Source of the DNA: Sordariomycetes sp. S80-01Y
Taxonomy: Eukaryota > Ascomycota > Sordariomycetes
Assembly (NCBI GenBank): GCA_037042185.1
Contig: JAXQJY010000025.1
Span: forward strand, 1,426,001 to 1,490,000
Direction: 5' to 3'
DNA length: 64,000 nucleotides
The translations under genes were made by a program, and so were the position numbers. The notes beneath the pieces are model-generated. The model ran no database searches and was not told the origin of the DNA. It saw only the letters and a list, made by a program, of their open reading frames with translations. This document shows positions 35,901 to 48,104 of this stretch, piece by piece. Numbering within the stretch: the first letter of the stretch is position 1; each line of letters begins with the position of its first letter.

Positions 35901-36977
35901 TACCAAGACTTTTGCCTCCAGTGAGCGGTTCACGTGCTGGTAATGATGCGAAGTTCAGGCTGCTCTTGCGGACAATGGGTCGGATAGGACTCGAGCCATC
36001 CGAGTTCGATCGAACCTCATCAGATGGGCCGTCAACAGGTTCCGCAAAATCTTGCTCGTCGACGTCCAAAGCACCAGCAGAAGCTGGGACTTCGTCATTT
36101 TGTTGTGTGCTTAGTTCAGGTTGAGGGGCAAACGCGTCTTCCATCACCTCATCCCTTGCATCATCTTGCTCGGTTGCCGCCTCAGCATGTCGCGGACTAG
36201 CAGCTCTAGCCGATGCATCAGCCAAGACACGCGTCGTCTGCTCTTCTTTTGCAGTCTGAAAGGTCTTTTCTGGCGACTCAGCTGGTGCGGTGTACGTGGA
36301 CGCATGTTTCAGGAGGACCGTATTGGTTTTGGACTGCGGCGATGGATCAACAAAGCTTTGGGTAAACATGTCGGTGTCCATTCCCGCTCCCTGTGAGTTT
36401 ATATCCTGACTTCCGTAGTATCCAGAGTCCTGTGATGGTCCATTAGGTGCGTTTGGCTTCTCTAGAGCTGCATCGATAGGGTGAGGCCGCGCCGAGTTTG
36501 TCGTTGGCTTCGACATAGCTGCAGAGGGCTTCGGAGATTGTATTCGGTTCACATGTTGAGCAAAGCGGTTCGATGTACCGTTCGGTGTCGAAGTAAAAAC
36601 ATCTGAGAGAGGCTGCAAGCTGTCAGATATTGCGATTTGAGGGAAGACTCATTGCGTACCTGTCGCGCCTCTGAAGCATTACCCTTACGGGCTGTACGAG
36701 GAGTCTTTCCACGAAGCTTTCCGGGAGTCTTGAACGTTTCGGCAAGGTTGCTAAGATCGGTCAGCATCCACGGCTTCTGGCAAGGCTGCACCACGACCTA
36801 CACCGTGTTCTCGTCGAAGATGCCGGCCATGTGTTCGTTGAGCCATTCCATCTCGTTTCTTGCTGGGAATGAGAACTCTTCAACTTCAGACTGCGCTATT
36901 TGGAGGGCATGGGATCGTTCATCTGCTACCCAAGCGGCCGTGCCGACCTGGAGACGCGGTCCTCGCATAGCTGCCAT
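32975..36977 (-). CDS. SLI15: Inner centromere protein (INCENP/Sli15)
   Basis: Four exons (36977-36802, 36750-36660, 36612-33652, 33598-32975) close in frame to about 1283 residues. INCENP is the scaffold of the chromosomal passenger complex that carries Aurora kinase to centromeres and the spindle midzone. N terminus: AAWVADERSHALQIAQSEVE and RNEMEWLNEHMAGIF, the CEN-box region that binds survivin/borealin, followed by the basic TFKTPGKLRGKTPRTARK. The middle is long, Ser/Pro-rich and probably disordered. Two highly charged helices (Lys/Glu/Gln/Arg repeats, plus strand about 34,670-34,850 and 34,010-34,230) resemble the microtubule-binding single alpha helix. The C terminus holds the Aurora-binding IN-box (LPEIETEDEDSDNDD, VAAWVDSPNLRQAL, DPSQIFGPPAPLNMEEVF). 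Divergent with SMC2. Confidence 0.93.
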
Positions 36978-36995
36978 GGTTGCGACGAAGACAGC

Positions 36996-37001
36996 ACGCG
37001 T
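36996..37001. promoter_or_regulatory. ACGCGT box (MBF-type)
   Basis: Perfect MluI cell-cycle box core about 20 bp upstream of the INCENP ATG. In fungi this is the core bound by MBF at G1/S. Its closeness to the start codon means it may lie in the leader. Confidence 0.4.
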
Positions 37002-37297
37002 GAACGGAGATGTTGGTCCCCCAAGTAGAAGAGTGCCGGTTGTCTTGTCGTCAAACAACCATTGAGAAGGTGTTGTTGAGCAGATCGGATGACGGTTCAA
37101 AGTTTCGATGGGGTCGGCGTTGATGTTGCGAAACCTCGAAAGTGGTGGTCTCGATCACGGTGTAGCGTTGTTTTGATCGCCCCCGAATCGGGCTAGTGCG
37201 CGGGAGCTCCAAGCTGCGTACCTTAGGCGCGTCACCACCAGGTTCTAGTGCGGAGAACAGGCTTTGGACACACGTGATGATAACGCCTTATCAGATA

Positions 37298-37322
37298 GTA
37301 AACATGTACCGTGATTGTTTAC
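37298..37322. promoter_or_regulatory. Inverted pair of forkhead core sites
   Basis: GTAAACA at 37298-37304 and its exact reverse complement TGTTTAC at 37316-37322, separated by 11 bp. Both match the forkhead core RYAAACA. Forkhead factors drive G2/M gene clusters in yeasts; action here is inference. Confidence 0.5.
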
Positions 37323-37415
37323 ACGCCGCGGGCGCGTCGCTGCACAACCCCTCAAACATCGACAACGGGCGCGCAGCATACAGGCAGCGGTACGCACACC
37401 GGCCAAGTCGCAATC

Positions 37416-40400
37416 ATGAGAGTGATTGAAGTGATTATTGATGTAAGTTTGGACTCCATGCGAGCAGTGATGCGACACTCCTAACCGCTCACAGGGCTTT
37501 AAGTCGTATCAGACGAGGACGGTGATCTCAGGATGGTGGGTTTCGATGCCGCAGCCGATAGAGTTCATATGCTGATGCGACAATAGGGACGAAAGTTTCA
37601 ACTCGATCACCGGTCTCAACGGTAGTGGAAAGTCAAATATTCTTGACGCCATCTGCTTCGTCTTGGGCATCACAAACATGTCGACAGTCCGTGCTCAGAA
37701 CCTCCAGGTATGGATACAGGCTTTGAATAGGCGATATACATAGCTCACTTTTTTACAGGACCTCATTTACAAGCGCGGACAAGCAGGCGTTCAAAAGGCC
37801 AGTGTGACTATCGTTTTCGACAACCGAGACAAGAAGAAGTCCCCAATAGGATTCGAAGAATATGCGACAATCAGCGTCACCCGACAGATCGTCCTTAATG
37901 GCTCAAACAAGTACCTTATCAACGGTCACCGAGCTCAACAACAAACCGTGCAGAACCTCTTCCAGTCGGTCCAGCTTAATATCAATAACCCGAATTTCCT
38001 CATCATGCAGGGTCGAATTACCAAGGTTCTCAACATGAAAGCTGTCGAGATTCTTGCCATGATCGAAGAAGCTGCAGGTACCCGAATGTTTGAGGATCGA
38101 AGGGACAAGGCCTTGAAGACGATGGCAAAGAAGGAAATGAAGCTGCAAGAGCTGCGGGAGCTCCTGAAGGACGAAATCGAGCCCAAGTTGGAAAAGCTGC
38201 GGACTGAGAAGAGAGCCTTCCTCGACTTTCAACAAACACAAAACGACCTCGAGCGACTCACGAGAGTTGTCGTAGCTTATGATTACCTCAAGTGCCAGGA
38301 GAAGCTGACGCAGTCAGCCTCAGACCTTGAGGTCAAGAAGCATCGTCAACAGGAGCTGGAGGAATCTACCACCCGAATGAAGAGCGAAATTGAACATTTG
38401 GAAGAAGATCTGAAGCGGGTTCGAGCCCAAAGAGACCGAGAGCTGAAGAAAGGCGGAAAGGCTCAGGCATTAGAGGATGCAGCCAAGAAGCATTCGAATG
38501 AGCTCGTTCGACTCTCAACAGTAATGGATTTGAAGAAATCGAGTCTGGCGGAAGAACAAGAGAAAGTCGCCGCCATCGAGAAGTCGGTTGCTGAGCTTGA
38601 GTCGAGTCTCGAGGAGAAGACCCATGCCTTCGACGATGTCAAGGCCAGGTACGACGCCGCCAAGAACGATCTGGCCAAGCAGACCAAGGATGCCGAGTCC
38701 AAAGAGGAGCTCCTTCAAACACTTCAGACCGGCGTTGCGTCCAAGGATGGCCAGGACAACGGCTTCCAAGGGCAGTTATCAGATGCGCGACACCGAGCCA
38801 CGACGGCAGCAACAGAACAGGAACAGGCCAAGCTCAAGATCTCACATCTGCAAAGCCGTGTCAAGGAAGAGGAGCCACGAGCAAAGAAAGCGAAAGAGCA
38901 GAACGCTGATCTCCTTCGCGATCTGGAGCAAATGAGAGCCGAAGCACAAAAGCTTGAGAAGGAGCTTGGCCGTCTGGGAATTGAACCTGGCCAGGAAGAC
39001 GCAATGTACAAGGAGCAATCTTCGACTCAACAAACAATTCGGAACCTGCGGCAAGAGTCAGATAAGCTCAAGCGGCAGGTGGCCAACATTGACTTCAACT
39101 ACGCTGATCCTGCACCCAACTTCGACAGGTCTAAAGTCAAGGGTCTTGTTGCCCAGCTCTTCACTCTTGACAAAGAGCATACTCGTGCGGGTACGGCACT
39201 CGAGATCTGCGCTGGCGGTCGTCTCTACAATGTAGTGGTCGACTCTGAAGTCACAGGAACGCAACTGCTGCAGAAGGGTAGGCTCAGAAAGCGAGTAACC
39301 ATCATCCCTCTCAACAAGATTGCTTCGTTCAAGGCTTCTGCGCAGACCATTGCGACTGCTCAGAACTTAGCTCCGGGGAAAGTTGACTTGGCCTTGTCGC
39401 TCGTTGGATACGATGATGAGGTGTCGAATGCTATGGAATATGTTTTCGGGAATACGCTCGTCTGTGCTGACGCCGAGACCGCAAAGAAGGTCACCTTCGA
39501 CCCTAACGTACGCATGCGCAGCATCACCCTCCAAGGAGACGCCTACGACCCCTCCGGTACCCTTTCTGGGGGCAGTGCTCCGACCTCAAATGGAGTGCTT
39601 GTCACTCTGCAAAAGCTCAATACCCTGAGTAGGCAGCTTGAGGAAGCCGAACAGTCTCTCAAGCAGCTTCAGGTCAAGATGGCGAAGGAGAAGTCAAAGC
39701 TTGACCAGGCCCGCGAGATCAAGCAAAATTTCGACTTGAAGTCCCACGAGATTCAGTTGGCGGAGCAACAGATTAATAGCAATTCGTCGTCGTCGATCAT
39801 CCAGGAGGTTGAGATGATGAAAACCACGATCGCAGAACTTCAGGAGAGCATCGCTGATGCCAAGGCGCGGCAAGCTGAGGCAAGCACAGACGTGAAGAGG
39901 ATTGAGAAGGACATGAAGGATTTTGACGACAACAAGGATGGCAAGCTCGTCGAACTCGAAAAGTCGTTGAAGAAGCTCCGTGCAGACCTTGACAACAAGT
40001 CTGGTGCGGTCAAGGATATCCACAAGGAGCTCCAAAATGCTCAGCTGGACCTAGAGCAGGTCGGCTCAGATCTTGCAGCAACTCGAGAGCAACTACAAGA
40101 AGCCGGGATCGCCATCAAGGCCCAGCAACAGGATATCGACGATCTAGTCAAGCAACAAAGCGATCTGAACGAGACGAACAACATGGTACAAGCTCAGCTG
40201 GACGATGAACGTGCCAAATTACACGGATACGACAACGAGCTGCGCGCCTTGGAAGAAGCCACCCGAACTAAGAATGCTCGCATCACTGAGGATGGCTTAG
40301 AGATGCAAAGGTTAGGCCATCAAGTCGAGAAGTTCAACAAGGAGCAACAAGGCTCCGCCGAGAATGTTTCGCGTCTAGAGTCTGAACACGAATGGATTCA

Positions 40401-41164
40401 CGATGAGAAGGACAAATTTGGTCGCACTGGGACGGCCTATGACTTCAAGGGGCAGAACATTGCCGAGTGCAAGTCGACACTGCGCAACCTCACGGAGCGT
40501 TTCCAGGGCATGAAGAAGAAGATCAACCCCAAAGTCATGAACATGATCGACAGCGTGGAGAAGAAAGAGGTGACGTTGAAGAACATGATCAAGACTGTCA
40601 TCCGTGACAAGCGGAAGATTGAGGACACCATTATCAGTCTGGATGATTACAAGAAGAAAGCTCTACAGGAGACATGGGAGAAGGTCAACGGCGACTTTGG
40701 TCAGATCTTCTCTGAGCTGTTGCCGGGAGGCAGCTTCGCCAAGCTTGACCCCCCTGAGGGCAAGACGATTAGCGACGGTCTCGAAGTCAAAGTCTGCCTG
40801 GGCAAGGTGTGGAAACAAAGCTTGACCGAACTCAGTGGCGGTCAGAGGTAAGCAATTGTTCCACTGCCACTGCGCTCACCCGACACTAACACCACCTAGG
40901 TCACTCGTTGCCCTGTCTCTCATCATGGCCCTCCTCCAGTTCAAGCCAGCACCCATGTACATTCTCGATGAAGTTGACGCTGCCCTGGATCTGTCACATA
41001 CCCAGAACATCGGTCGCCTTATCAAGACGCGCTTCAAAGGTTCCCAGTTCATTGTCGTCTCGCTCAAAGACGGCATGTTCCAGAACGCAAACCGCATCTT
41101 CCGCACACGCTTCAGCGAAGGTACGAGTCACGTCCAAGCGTTGACGCCGGCGGATATGAAGTAA
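37416..41164 (+). CDS. SMC2: Condensin ATPase subunit SMC2
   Basis: Five exons (37416-37442, 37495-37535, 37587-37707, 37759-40847, 40900-41164) close to 1180 residues, the normal SMC2 length. SMC2 pairs with SMC4 in condensin and compacts chromosomes in mitosis. The start [15 protein letters not shown] and Walker [10 protein letters not shown] lie in the small 5' exons. Then come the [16 protein letters not shown] segment, the RITKVLNM signature, a long first coiled coil, the hinge ([19 protein letters not shown] to [15 protein letters not shown]), a second coiled coil, the ABC signature LSGGQR split by the last intron, and Walker [12 protein letters not shown]. Intron clustering at the 5' end and one splitting the LSGGQR arginine codon are notable. 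Identification is firm. Confidence 0.97.
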
Positions 41165-41365
41165 TGCCCCGGATGAAGTCATATTCAGTGGGCGCATGTG
41201 TATACGTATGAGACATGACCGGATGTTGGGATGGTTGCTTTCGTGGGCATAGGCATGGAGCGGAGCATGGGTTTTGTGGTCTCGGTTTGTTGGGTTCATA
41301 TACCTCGTTTTCACTTCTGCAATTTATGGCCTCTTTTGGCAATGATGCCTGTCCCCTTGTCTATT

Positions 41366-42661
41366 CTATCCCTCTTGATCTATGTATAGGTGTACTCCCT
41401 CCTCGATAACATCTAGTTCCATGCCAACCTCCAGCATCCCTTGCAGGTGCTTGAGGCAGTCGACACCCTCAAACAACGGGCACAGCTGCATCCCCAAGCA
41501 ACCCATCTTGGGTGCGCCCTCGTCCACATCGCGATACTTCCTCAGCGAGCGGTCAGGCTCGTTGCGGTGACGCTGACCGGTATCTTGATGAACGTTGGGC
41601 ATCTTGCATCGCACCGTGCGACAAGAGACGGCGAAGGGGCTCTCGGCACCGAGGGTGATGCGCTTCCACGTCTCCTCGGCGTACGGGTCCGCGCCAGTGA
41701 TAATCATGTTTGACCGGAACCGACGAGCGTCCAGCCCAGGAAAGGATTGGTCTTCGATCTTAGACTCGAGATCCCTGATGCTGCTCAAGTTTTGCATGTG
41801 CAGAGGATACTGCGCCCGTCGTCAGCCCGCGTTTTTTAATTTGCTTGATGGTGTAGGGCTTGGACTTACCGCGTCGTGAAAGTCAACAACAGGCTGGTAC
41901 CCGATGGCCTCCTTCTTGGGCGCGCACCGGAATACCTCTCTCTGCTTGCTCGGATCCATCCTAAACAACCCAAGGCGGTGCTTGCAACCCAGATATCGAC
42001 CTAGCTCTGGGGGAACCACCGTCTCCATGTTCAACGCAGTGGTGATCTCCGTCCAGATCTTTACATCTGCAAATGTGTACCCCTTGGTCTTGATCTCTTT
42101 TGTGGAGGGGAAGTCAATGGGCAGCACGAAGCTCCTCTCCCGTTTCGTCAACCCCAGCCATTGGGCCGGTCCCTTCGACCGTCCATCCTTCCACGGGAAT
42201 CTCACCACCAACATGCCTCCCGCATGGGTCTGCCCATCCTTGGGGATCCAAAGATCGACCTGAACGCTCGCCAAAAGAGGCAAATCCCTCTGAGTCAAGA
42301 ACTTCCACACGCCATCGCCATTGCCGTCCTCTCGGAGCTGGGCGAACGTATACAGCCGGTCAGACTCTAAGCCCGTGGGCAGGACTCTGCTGCGGCCGAG
42401 CTCAATGCCCCGGCATGATTTCACAGGGTAGATGAAGAGGCTGTGCAGACGAGGTGGTTGGTTGGGCTCAGCGGTGTGTGTAGTTGCGTACTGGTCCTGC
42501 AGCGCACTTTTCTGGGGAGGTACGCCGATTTTTACGTGTGTTCTGGATAGACGTTCGGTGACTTTGTCTGACCTGAAACGGATGAGGATGAAGACCAATG
42601 GTAGAAGGGCGGACGCGGTGAGCAGGAAGGGCGCAACTAGGTCAAATGCCCGAGTCTCCAT
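41366..42661 (-). CDS. MOSC-domain molybdenum-cofactor protein (mARC-like)
   Basis: Two exons (42661-41870, 41809-41366; 60-nt intron GTAAGT...GCGCAG) encode 411 residues. N terminus has one membrane segment (LVAPFLLTASALLPLVFILI, about residues 7-26), then the MOSC N-terminal beta-barrel (LHSLFIYPVKSCRGIEL, TGLESDR) and the MOSC domain (RRFRSNMIITG, ETWKRITLG, CRTVRCKMPNV...DTG). The Cys in the RCKMPNV motif matches the cofactor-ligand Cys of mARC and MOCOS C-terminal domains. Homologues reduce N-hydroxylated compounds at mitochondrial or ER membranes with cytochrome b5. Substrate here is unknown. ATG 42661 is the only ATG before the membrane segment. The 3' end is about 200 bp from the SMC2 stop, tail to tail. 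Confidence 0.9.
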
Positions 42662-45600
42662 GGTGAGAAAATCCCACAGGGAATAACGATGTCGGCGCGA
42701 GAACTCACTCCTACAGGCGGCTGGGCTCCTAAAACGCGACTGCTTTTCCCAGCCTTGCAGATAGAGCGTTGGTGGTTGCAAGAGGTCACAGCGTGTTCTG
42801 CGTGCCTAAGGTAGAAAAACTGTCGAGAATTGTTATCCTTGAGTTTACCTAGGTGTTGAGCCGCGCTGATTCACGCGTCTCAGATCATTTGCACCCTAGG
42901 GCTAACGACTCATTCGGTAATAACAAGAAAATTACCAAAGAGTCGTCCCATGTCCCAGACTGACAATTCTTCCTCGGGTACCAACCCATATAATATCTTC
43001 CCTGTGCAACGAGGGAAAACCATTATGATCATCCACGAGCGGTCCAGGGTAGTTGTCTTTGGGTGCGAAATGGAGCACACCTTATTGGTAGCACGAAGCT
43101 CGAGAACAACCCAACTTAGCATGATGACAAATAAAGGGTATGATTCAAATCGCCATGTCTGTGGCTCCCATGAACAGGCTGTGCCGCCCGCGAAACGGAC
43201 GAGAATCTCCAACTGAGCTCCCTTTGCGAAGGGTCTTGCAACATGGTTCTCGAAGGATCGCGGCGACCAACACGTTGGACTGCTATGCGTCTTATTATTA
43301 CTACCGTAGTATCTAGTACTTACAGGAGGATTCGAGCACTCCCCGGGCGACCGAGATGAACACGACCAACACGAGCACCGCCGGTTTCGGCAGGCTTGGC
43401 CCTAGAACGACGAAGGGCAACCTTCATCAGCAGCCGTAGCTCTTGATTTCATGCATCCTCGCCCAAAACTAGCTTGGCTGGCAGCCCTGGACCACGGCGA
43501 AATTTTCGACAAGTCAGCGTTTGCAGGAACTTTTGTTGCTTGGTGCGAAGAGATTTGCAATTCACGTGAATGTTGCTCGCGCCTGGGGGCTCGGGGGCTC
43601 CAGCTGTCAGTGCAACGCGACCTTCTTGGCGTAATGACATGACGGGGCCTTCACTTCTTCAGGGCTGGTGAGAGGGCTTCCCCTTTGTCCAGACTCTTTG
43701 CTCCGCAAAGGCCCACAAGGCGGCGACTAGGGGAAACGTGCGTGACGCTCGACGGTGAACGACCCGCAATTCGAGCTGATTTCCAGCGCGGGCAAGGCGG
43801 GATAGACGCCTGTTGACGAGACAGAGCCCTGCATTCTTCCTACAGAGCGCTAGCCAGAGTGCCGGGTGGGCTCGCGCTTGCAGGGGGTTTCCAGGCTCCA
43901 GCCATCCCTCCTATGATCTATAGCACGGGACCCTTGTCGCGTCGTCGAGGTTTGATCAGCCTGGGATGCGTAGCTGCGACAGCCTCGTATATCGACCAAC
44001 GAGAAGGCCGAGTTTGTGTAGGGAAGTGCCGATGTTGATCGGGAGCGCACCGGAGATGGGGTGCGAGAAATAAGGGTGCCAAGTGGAATTATACATGCCA
44101 GGACGAGCACGACTGAGCGGCATGCTGCAGGCTGCGCCTGGATGCGTTACTACTTAGTACTGTCTTTCACGTGCACCCGCCTTCTCGTCAAAGTCATATT
44201 CGAACTCAGGTCTGAGGACGAGGCCAGCGCGTGAAATGCAGAGGCGTGATGTCGGTTCAACGCGGATCAACCGTGAGGTTCGTTTCGCGACGTCGTAGGA
44301 TTCTAAGACACTGCCGGTGGCATAGGGGGATCTGCAGACATGGCAGTCCCACATACTCCGTACACTGAGCTCACGCGTTAGGATACCCCGAAGGAAAAGC
44401 GGGCACAATGGCGCGAGGCGGTGATTTCGCAACGATCCAAGGCCTGGTTGCAGCTTTCCACTTGGAACAGGAAACAGAGTCAACCATTGCGGGACTTTGG
44501 GAAGTCGACAAGGGTGTCAGCTATAGACAGGGGGGCAAGGCCACCGGCGAGTTTGTTCGTTGAGGAGGTTGGCGTTGCTTGACGGTAGTAGCGCTACTCA
44601 CCCTGGCGCGCGACATCCACACGAATGTTGATTTTCAGCGGCTGCCGTGCTGGGAATGGCCAACGCAACCCTGATGATGCCGTCGGGATTCCAAGTGCGG
44701 ACAGCACCACTCCGTATATATTACCTATTCGCAGGCATCTACCCCTCTGGCTGCCTAGCATACGCCCTCAGGAGACCCATAGCCAACCCCGGCGGCCGAT
44801 TGATGCTTCGGGACTTCGATCCGGTCGGATTCCCCCCCCCAAGGTGCCGCTGGGAGCGGGAAAGCTGAGCCCACCGCCTGTGCGGACCTGGGTGTGCTTT
44901 TACGCGCGTTAACCACAGGCCTACTCGATCAGCCAGATGCCAACGCAGCACTAACGTTTCATGGGAAGAAGGGAACGAGGCGAAGCTGCTGACGGCTGTT
45001 GAAATCGCGGCCTCGTGCGCAATGACATGAGGTGGCAGGGTTCACATGGGTCTCGGGAGCTCCAACCTGGGCGCGGCCCATGGTTACGGACGTAAGGCTT
45101 GGGAGGATTCGGGACTCCGGGCGCGCCATCGTGGGAACATGACCGAACTGGGCGACACGCACGACGCGTATTTTCTGCGGCGACGGCCTCGTGGCGCGCG
45201 GTGCCGCGTTACTTCAGCCGACGCCGACCAACCCCCGATGTTTCGAGCGAGATGCCGGAAGGGCGATCAGAAGGGGGCGGCACGAGGGAGAATGTCAATG
45301 TCGTCCTTTTCTCGGCCGAGTTGAAGATCGTTGGCTCAAATGGAAGCTAGAACTCGAAGCTGCCAGGAGTGGACCACCTAAACCGGACTACTTAGAGCCT
45401 TGTAGTTTCCGTGAGAGCACTGCCAGTGGCCGACCGCACAGTGGGCTGTGGGGTCAGTCGTATTCCGTCCTCTCACCTCCGTCCGCGGCTGATTCCCACT
45501 TGAAGTAACTTACGTACGTGCGCCTCACGCGCGCAGCTTCAGATTTCCACCCAATCTGAGGCGCGGCAGAGTAAGGGGCTCCCATGGCAGAGGCTGGCAG

Positions 45601-45700
45601 AGGCGGGTAGCCAATTCAATCGATCGTTAGGACCTGCCAGGATGGAAAGAAGCGCTTGTGACGTTTCCGTAGGTACGTGCTGGTGGCCAGTGCCATCCAG
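42662..45700. other. Gene-free interval, left part
   Basis: About 3 kb with only short overlapping frames and no recognised domain, tRNA or transposon motif. The first 150 bp upstream of the MOSC gene should contain its promoter. Confidence 0.55.
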
Positions 45701-48104
45701 ATAGGTAGACCCTGCTCGTACGGAGTACCCTTTTCTTGCTCTCAGCACCAAGACTTCACCTCACCATCGCTTCGCATATACACGCGCGGTTGAAACCCTG
45801 CTGGTCTGGCAAGTGGCAGCCACACCGCGCCCCTCTGCCTCAGGCTTCGCTGTCTGTGGACTCAAACTGCCGCTGCCGCTGCCACAACCTACGGTCCTTG
45901 CAAGCCGTAAGCCACCTCTCTGCTGCTATCAGCGTCGCGCACAGTCCACCTTGCATTGCTCCTCTGGAGTCCTCAGCCTGAAGTCACTACAAAGGTCTTT
46001 AAGGACCTTCCGCAGACACGATCGTCGCCTTCATACCACTGACCCTTGTTCGCAACGGGGCCGCGGGCTGCACAAAGCTTCCTCACCTTGGCCGAGCTTC
46101 CACGAAACACAGATGAGCCCCGTATCGTTTCTTCTCTTCTGAGCCAGACAGACGCGAGCCGCCAAGATAAAGTTGAAGCCAAGACCTGCCGAGAGCGAGG
46201 CGTGAGGTCGGGGGATTCAGCGGAGAGGCTCGCATCCGGTGACCCTGGTTAGTCGGTTCAACCGCACCCCCTCCATCAGCCCTATGCCTGCCACAACCAT
46301 GCCATATCAAGCCGGGCTTCTGCCACATGGGACGTGCTGACTCGTGTGTCATCAGTAGATCGTCGCCCGCTCGGGGCCCTGGGACGCCCGAAGCTTGTAT
46401 TTTGCCATTCCAAAACTCTTCCCCTGGAACTCCATATCCAGGCATATAGACGGCCCCACGCTGCCAAACTGAGCCTGAGCTGCTTGCTACCTGACCTGAC
46501 GGCCGTATGATACCTCTTCCTACGTACCAATGGTGTGCGTGCCTTGCCATTTCTCCACTAGCAAAAGGGCTCTGGAATCACGGTCTGCCAGGCCTCCAAG
46601 AGTGTTTCCCAACACTGGAGTGTAAGCTGCCAGTCTGAGAGACATTCCGGACTGATCTCGCTCGTCCCCTAGAGCCTACCAACCCACCAAGCCTTCTATT
46701 GCACGTTTGAGACCTACAAGCCTTTGATTCACAGCAGAGCCTGTGCTCTGCTACTCTGGTCCCGACCCTGACTGCCTCTCGAATTGTGGCCCCCTAGCCG
46801 CCAGACGGCCGCCTTTGCAGAAGCCCTTGTCGAGTACCTGCACTTGGCGTTGAGCCTCGCCCCATTCATTGGGAAAGTTCTGCTTCTGTCTTCTGTACAC
46901 CGGAACCTGCCTGCGGCTGAATCCTCCCGACCCCCGATTCGCCCAGCGTCGGCGCTTGTCAACGTTACCACGCTCGTATCAGCTGTCACTCTTCAGACTT
47001 CGCAGCATCCAGTGCTCTGGACCTGGAGACATCACGCACGGCCGTCTCATCGCCACGCCGCCCCCACACTGCGCGCTGAAGGTTTCAGATCCTCTCTAAG
47101 GCGATATCGTACGAGCAGCGGCCGACGCAGTTTGCTTGCTCCTGCGCCACTCTCTAACGGGGGCTTACCGCCCACGACGACCTCTATCTAAAGTACTGGG
47201 AATTAAAGGCCTCCTATCTTTGCGACAATCTGCGCAATTTCCATTGTGTAATCTACTAGAACGCAACCGGAACTCTGGTATTTGGACGTCTTTGCAACTA
47301 CTACTAGTAGTTTCGTCCATTGTCTCCGTGGCCAGGACTAGCTGTTGCATCGATTTCTTTGCATGGTCGAAACGCGGCCACTGGTACCCTTGTATTTACA
47401 AGAAAATAACGGCCTGCATATCAGGAACTAGAGGTTCCATTTGACTCCTGGATCCCGCCCCGATCCCGGACCTGGTCACAACGTTTCCCCTGCCACTCGA
47501 CAAGCGCCGCCCGCCAACTGCACTTTTGACTCTAGGACCAGCAACTACGGAGGCTTCCTGCACAGTGCTACGTCAGTGGAACCTGTATATCTCCGGCGTG
47601 CTCCTTCGATTGCCCCCTCTAATCCTGTTCGATCTGCACCTGAGTGCCGATACCCTGTTCTCCCTGTCACTCAGGCGGCTGTCAAGTTTGGCGTCTCCCG
47701 ACTTGTACCCGGGGCTCGCGGTAATCCGATTCAAGCACCTAGTTGCCCTGGGCCGTTCCCTATATCTGCAACCTCCCCAAAGCGCTGTAACTGGGGCCAT
47801 CTGCCTGAGCACGACAAACGCCTTCCTAACCTCGGCAGCTCCGTCGAGCATTGCGGACTGCATATTAGTCTCGACTTCATATCTGTTGTCGTCTATGGCT
47901 TAACGAGACGCTCTTGTTAAGGACGAACTACATCAAATCGTTGCCGATCACTAACAGGTAATCCTCTGCCGTCACCCAGCCGCACCCGAGCAGCGCAAGT
48001 CATTGGACTCGGTGCCAGTCGCAGGGAGCATATGTGTATCGTTCGCTCGGTCTAACGAGCCTTGAGCGTAGCTGTACGTTGCCTTAAACTCTCATCTCAT
48101 CACC
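45701..48104 (+). promoter_or_regulatory. Pyrimidine-rich upstream region / likely long leader of Zn2Cys6 gene
   Basis: 2.4 kb rich in C and T on the plus strand, with many short ATG-initiated frames and no long coding signature. Such stretches are typical of the long promoters and 5' leaders of fungal regulatory genes, with possible upstream ORFs. Transcript start is unknown; this is inference from composition and position. Confidence 0.4.

Larger units (their letters stand above)
36978..37415. promoter_or_regulatory. Shared INCENP/SMC2 divergent promoter
   Basis: 438 bp separate the two start codons, so both mitotic genes must be driven from here. Visible motifs: ACGCGT (MluI cell-cycle box) at 36996-37001, CACGTG at 37271-37276, and an inverted pair of forkhead cores at 37298-37322. 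Co-regulation is inference. Confidence 0.75.

Noticed and set aside
47441-47920. 159-codon plus-strand frame upstream of the Zn2Cys6 gene
   Set aside because: No recognisable domain; Pro/Ser-rich translation of pyrimidine-rich leader DNA.
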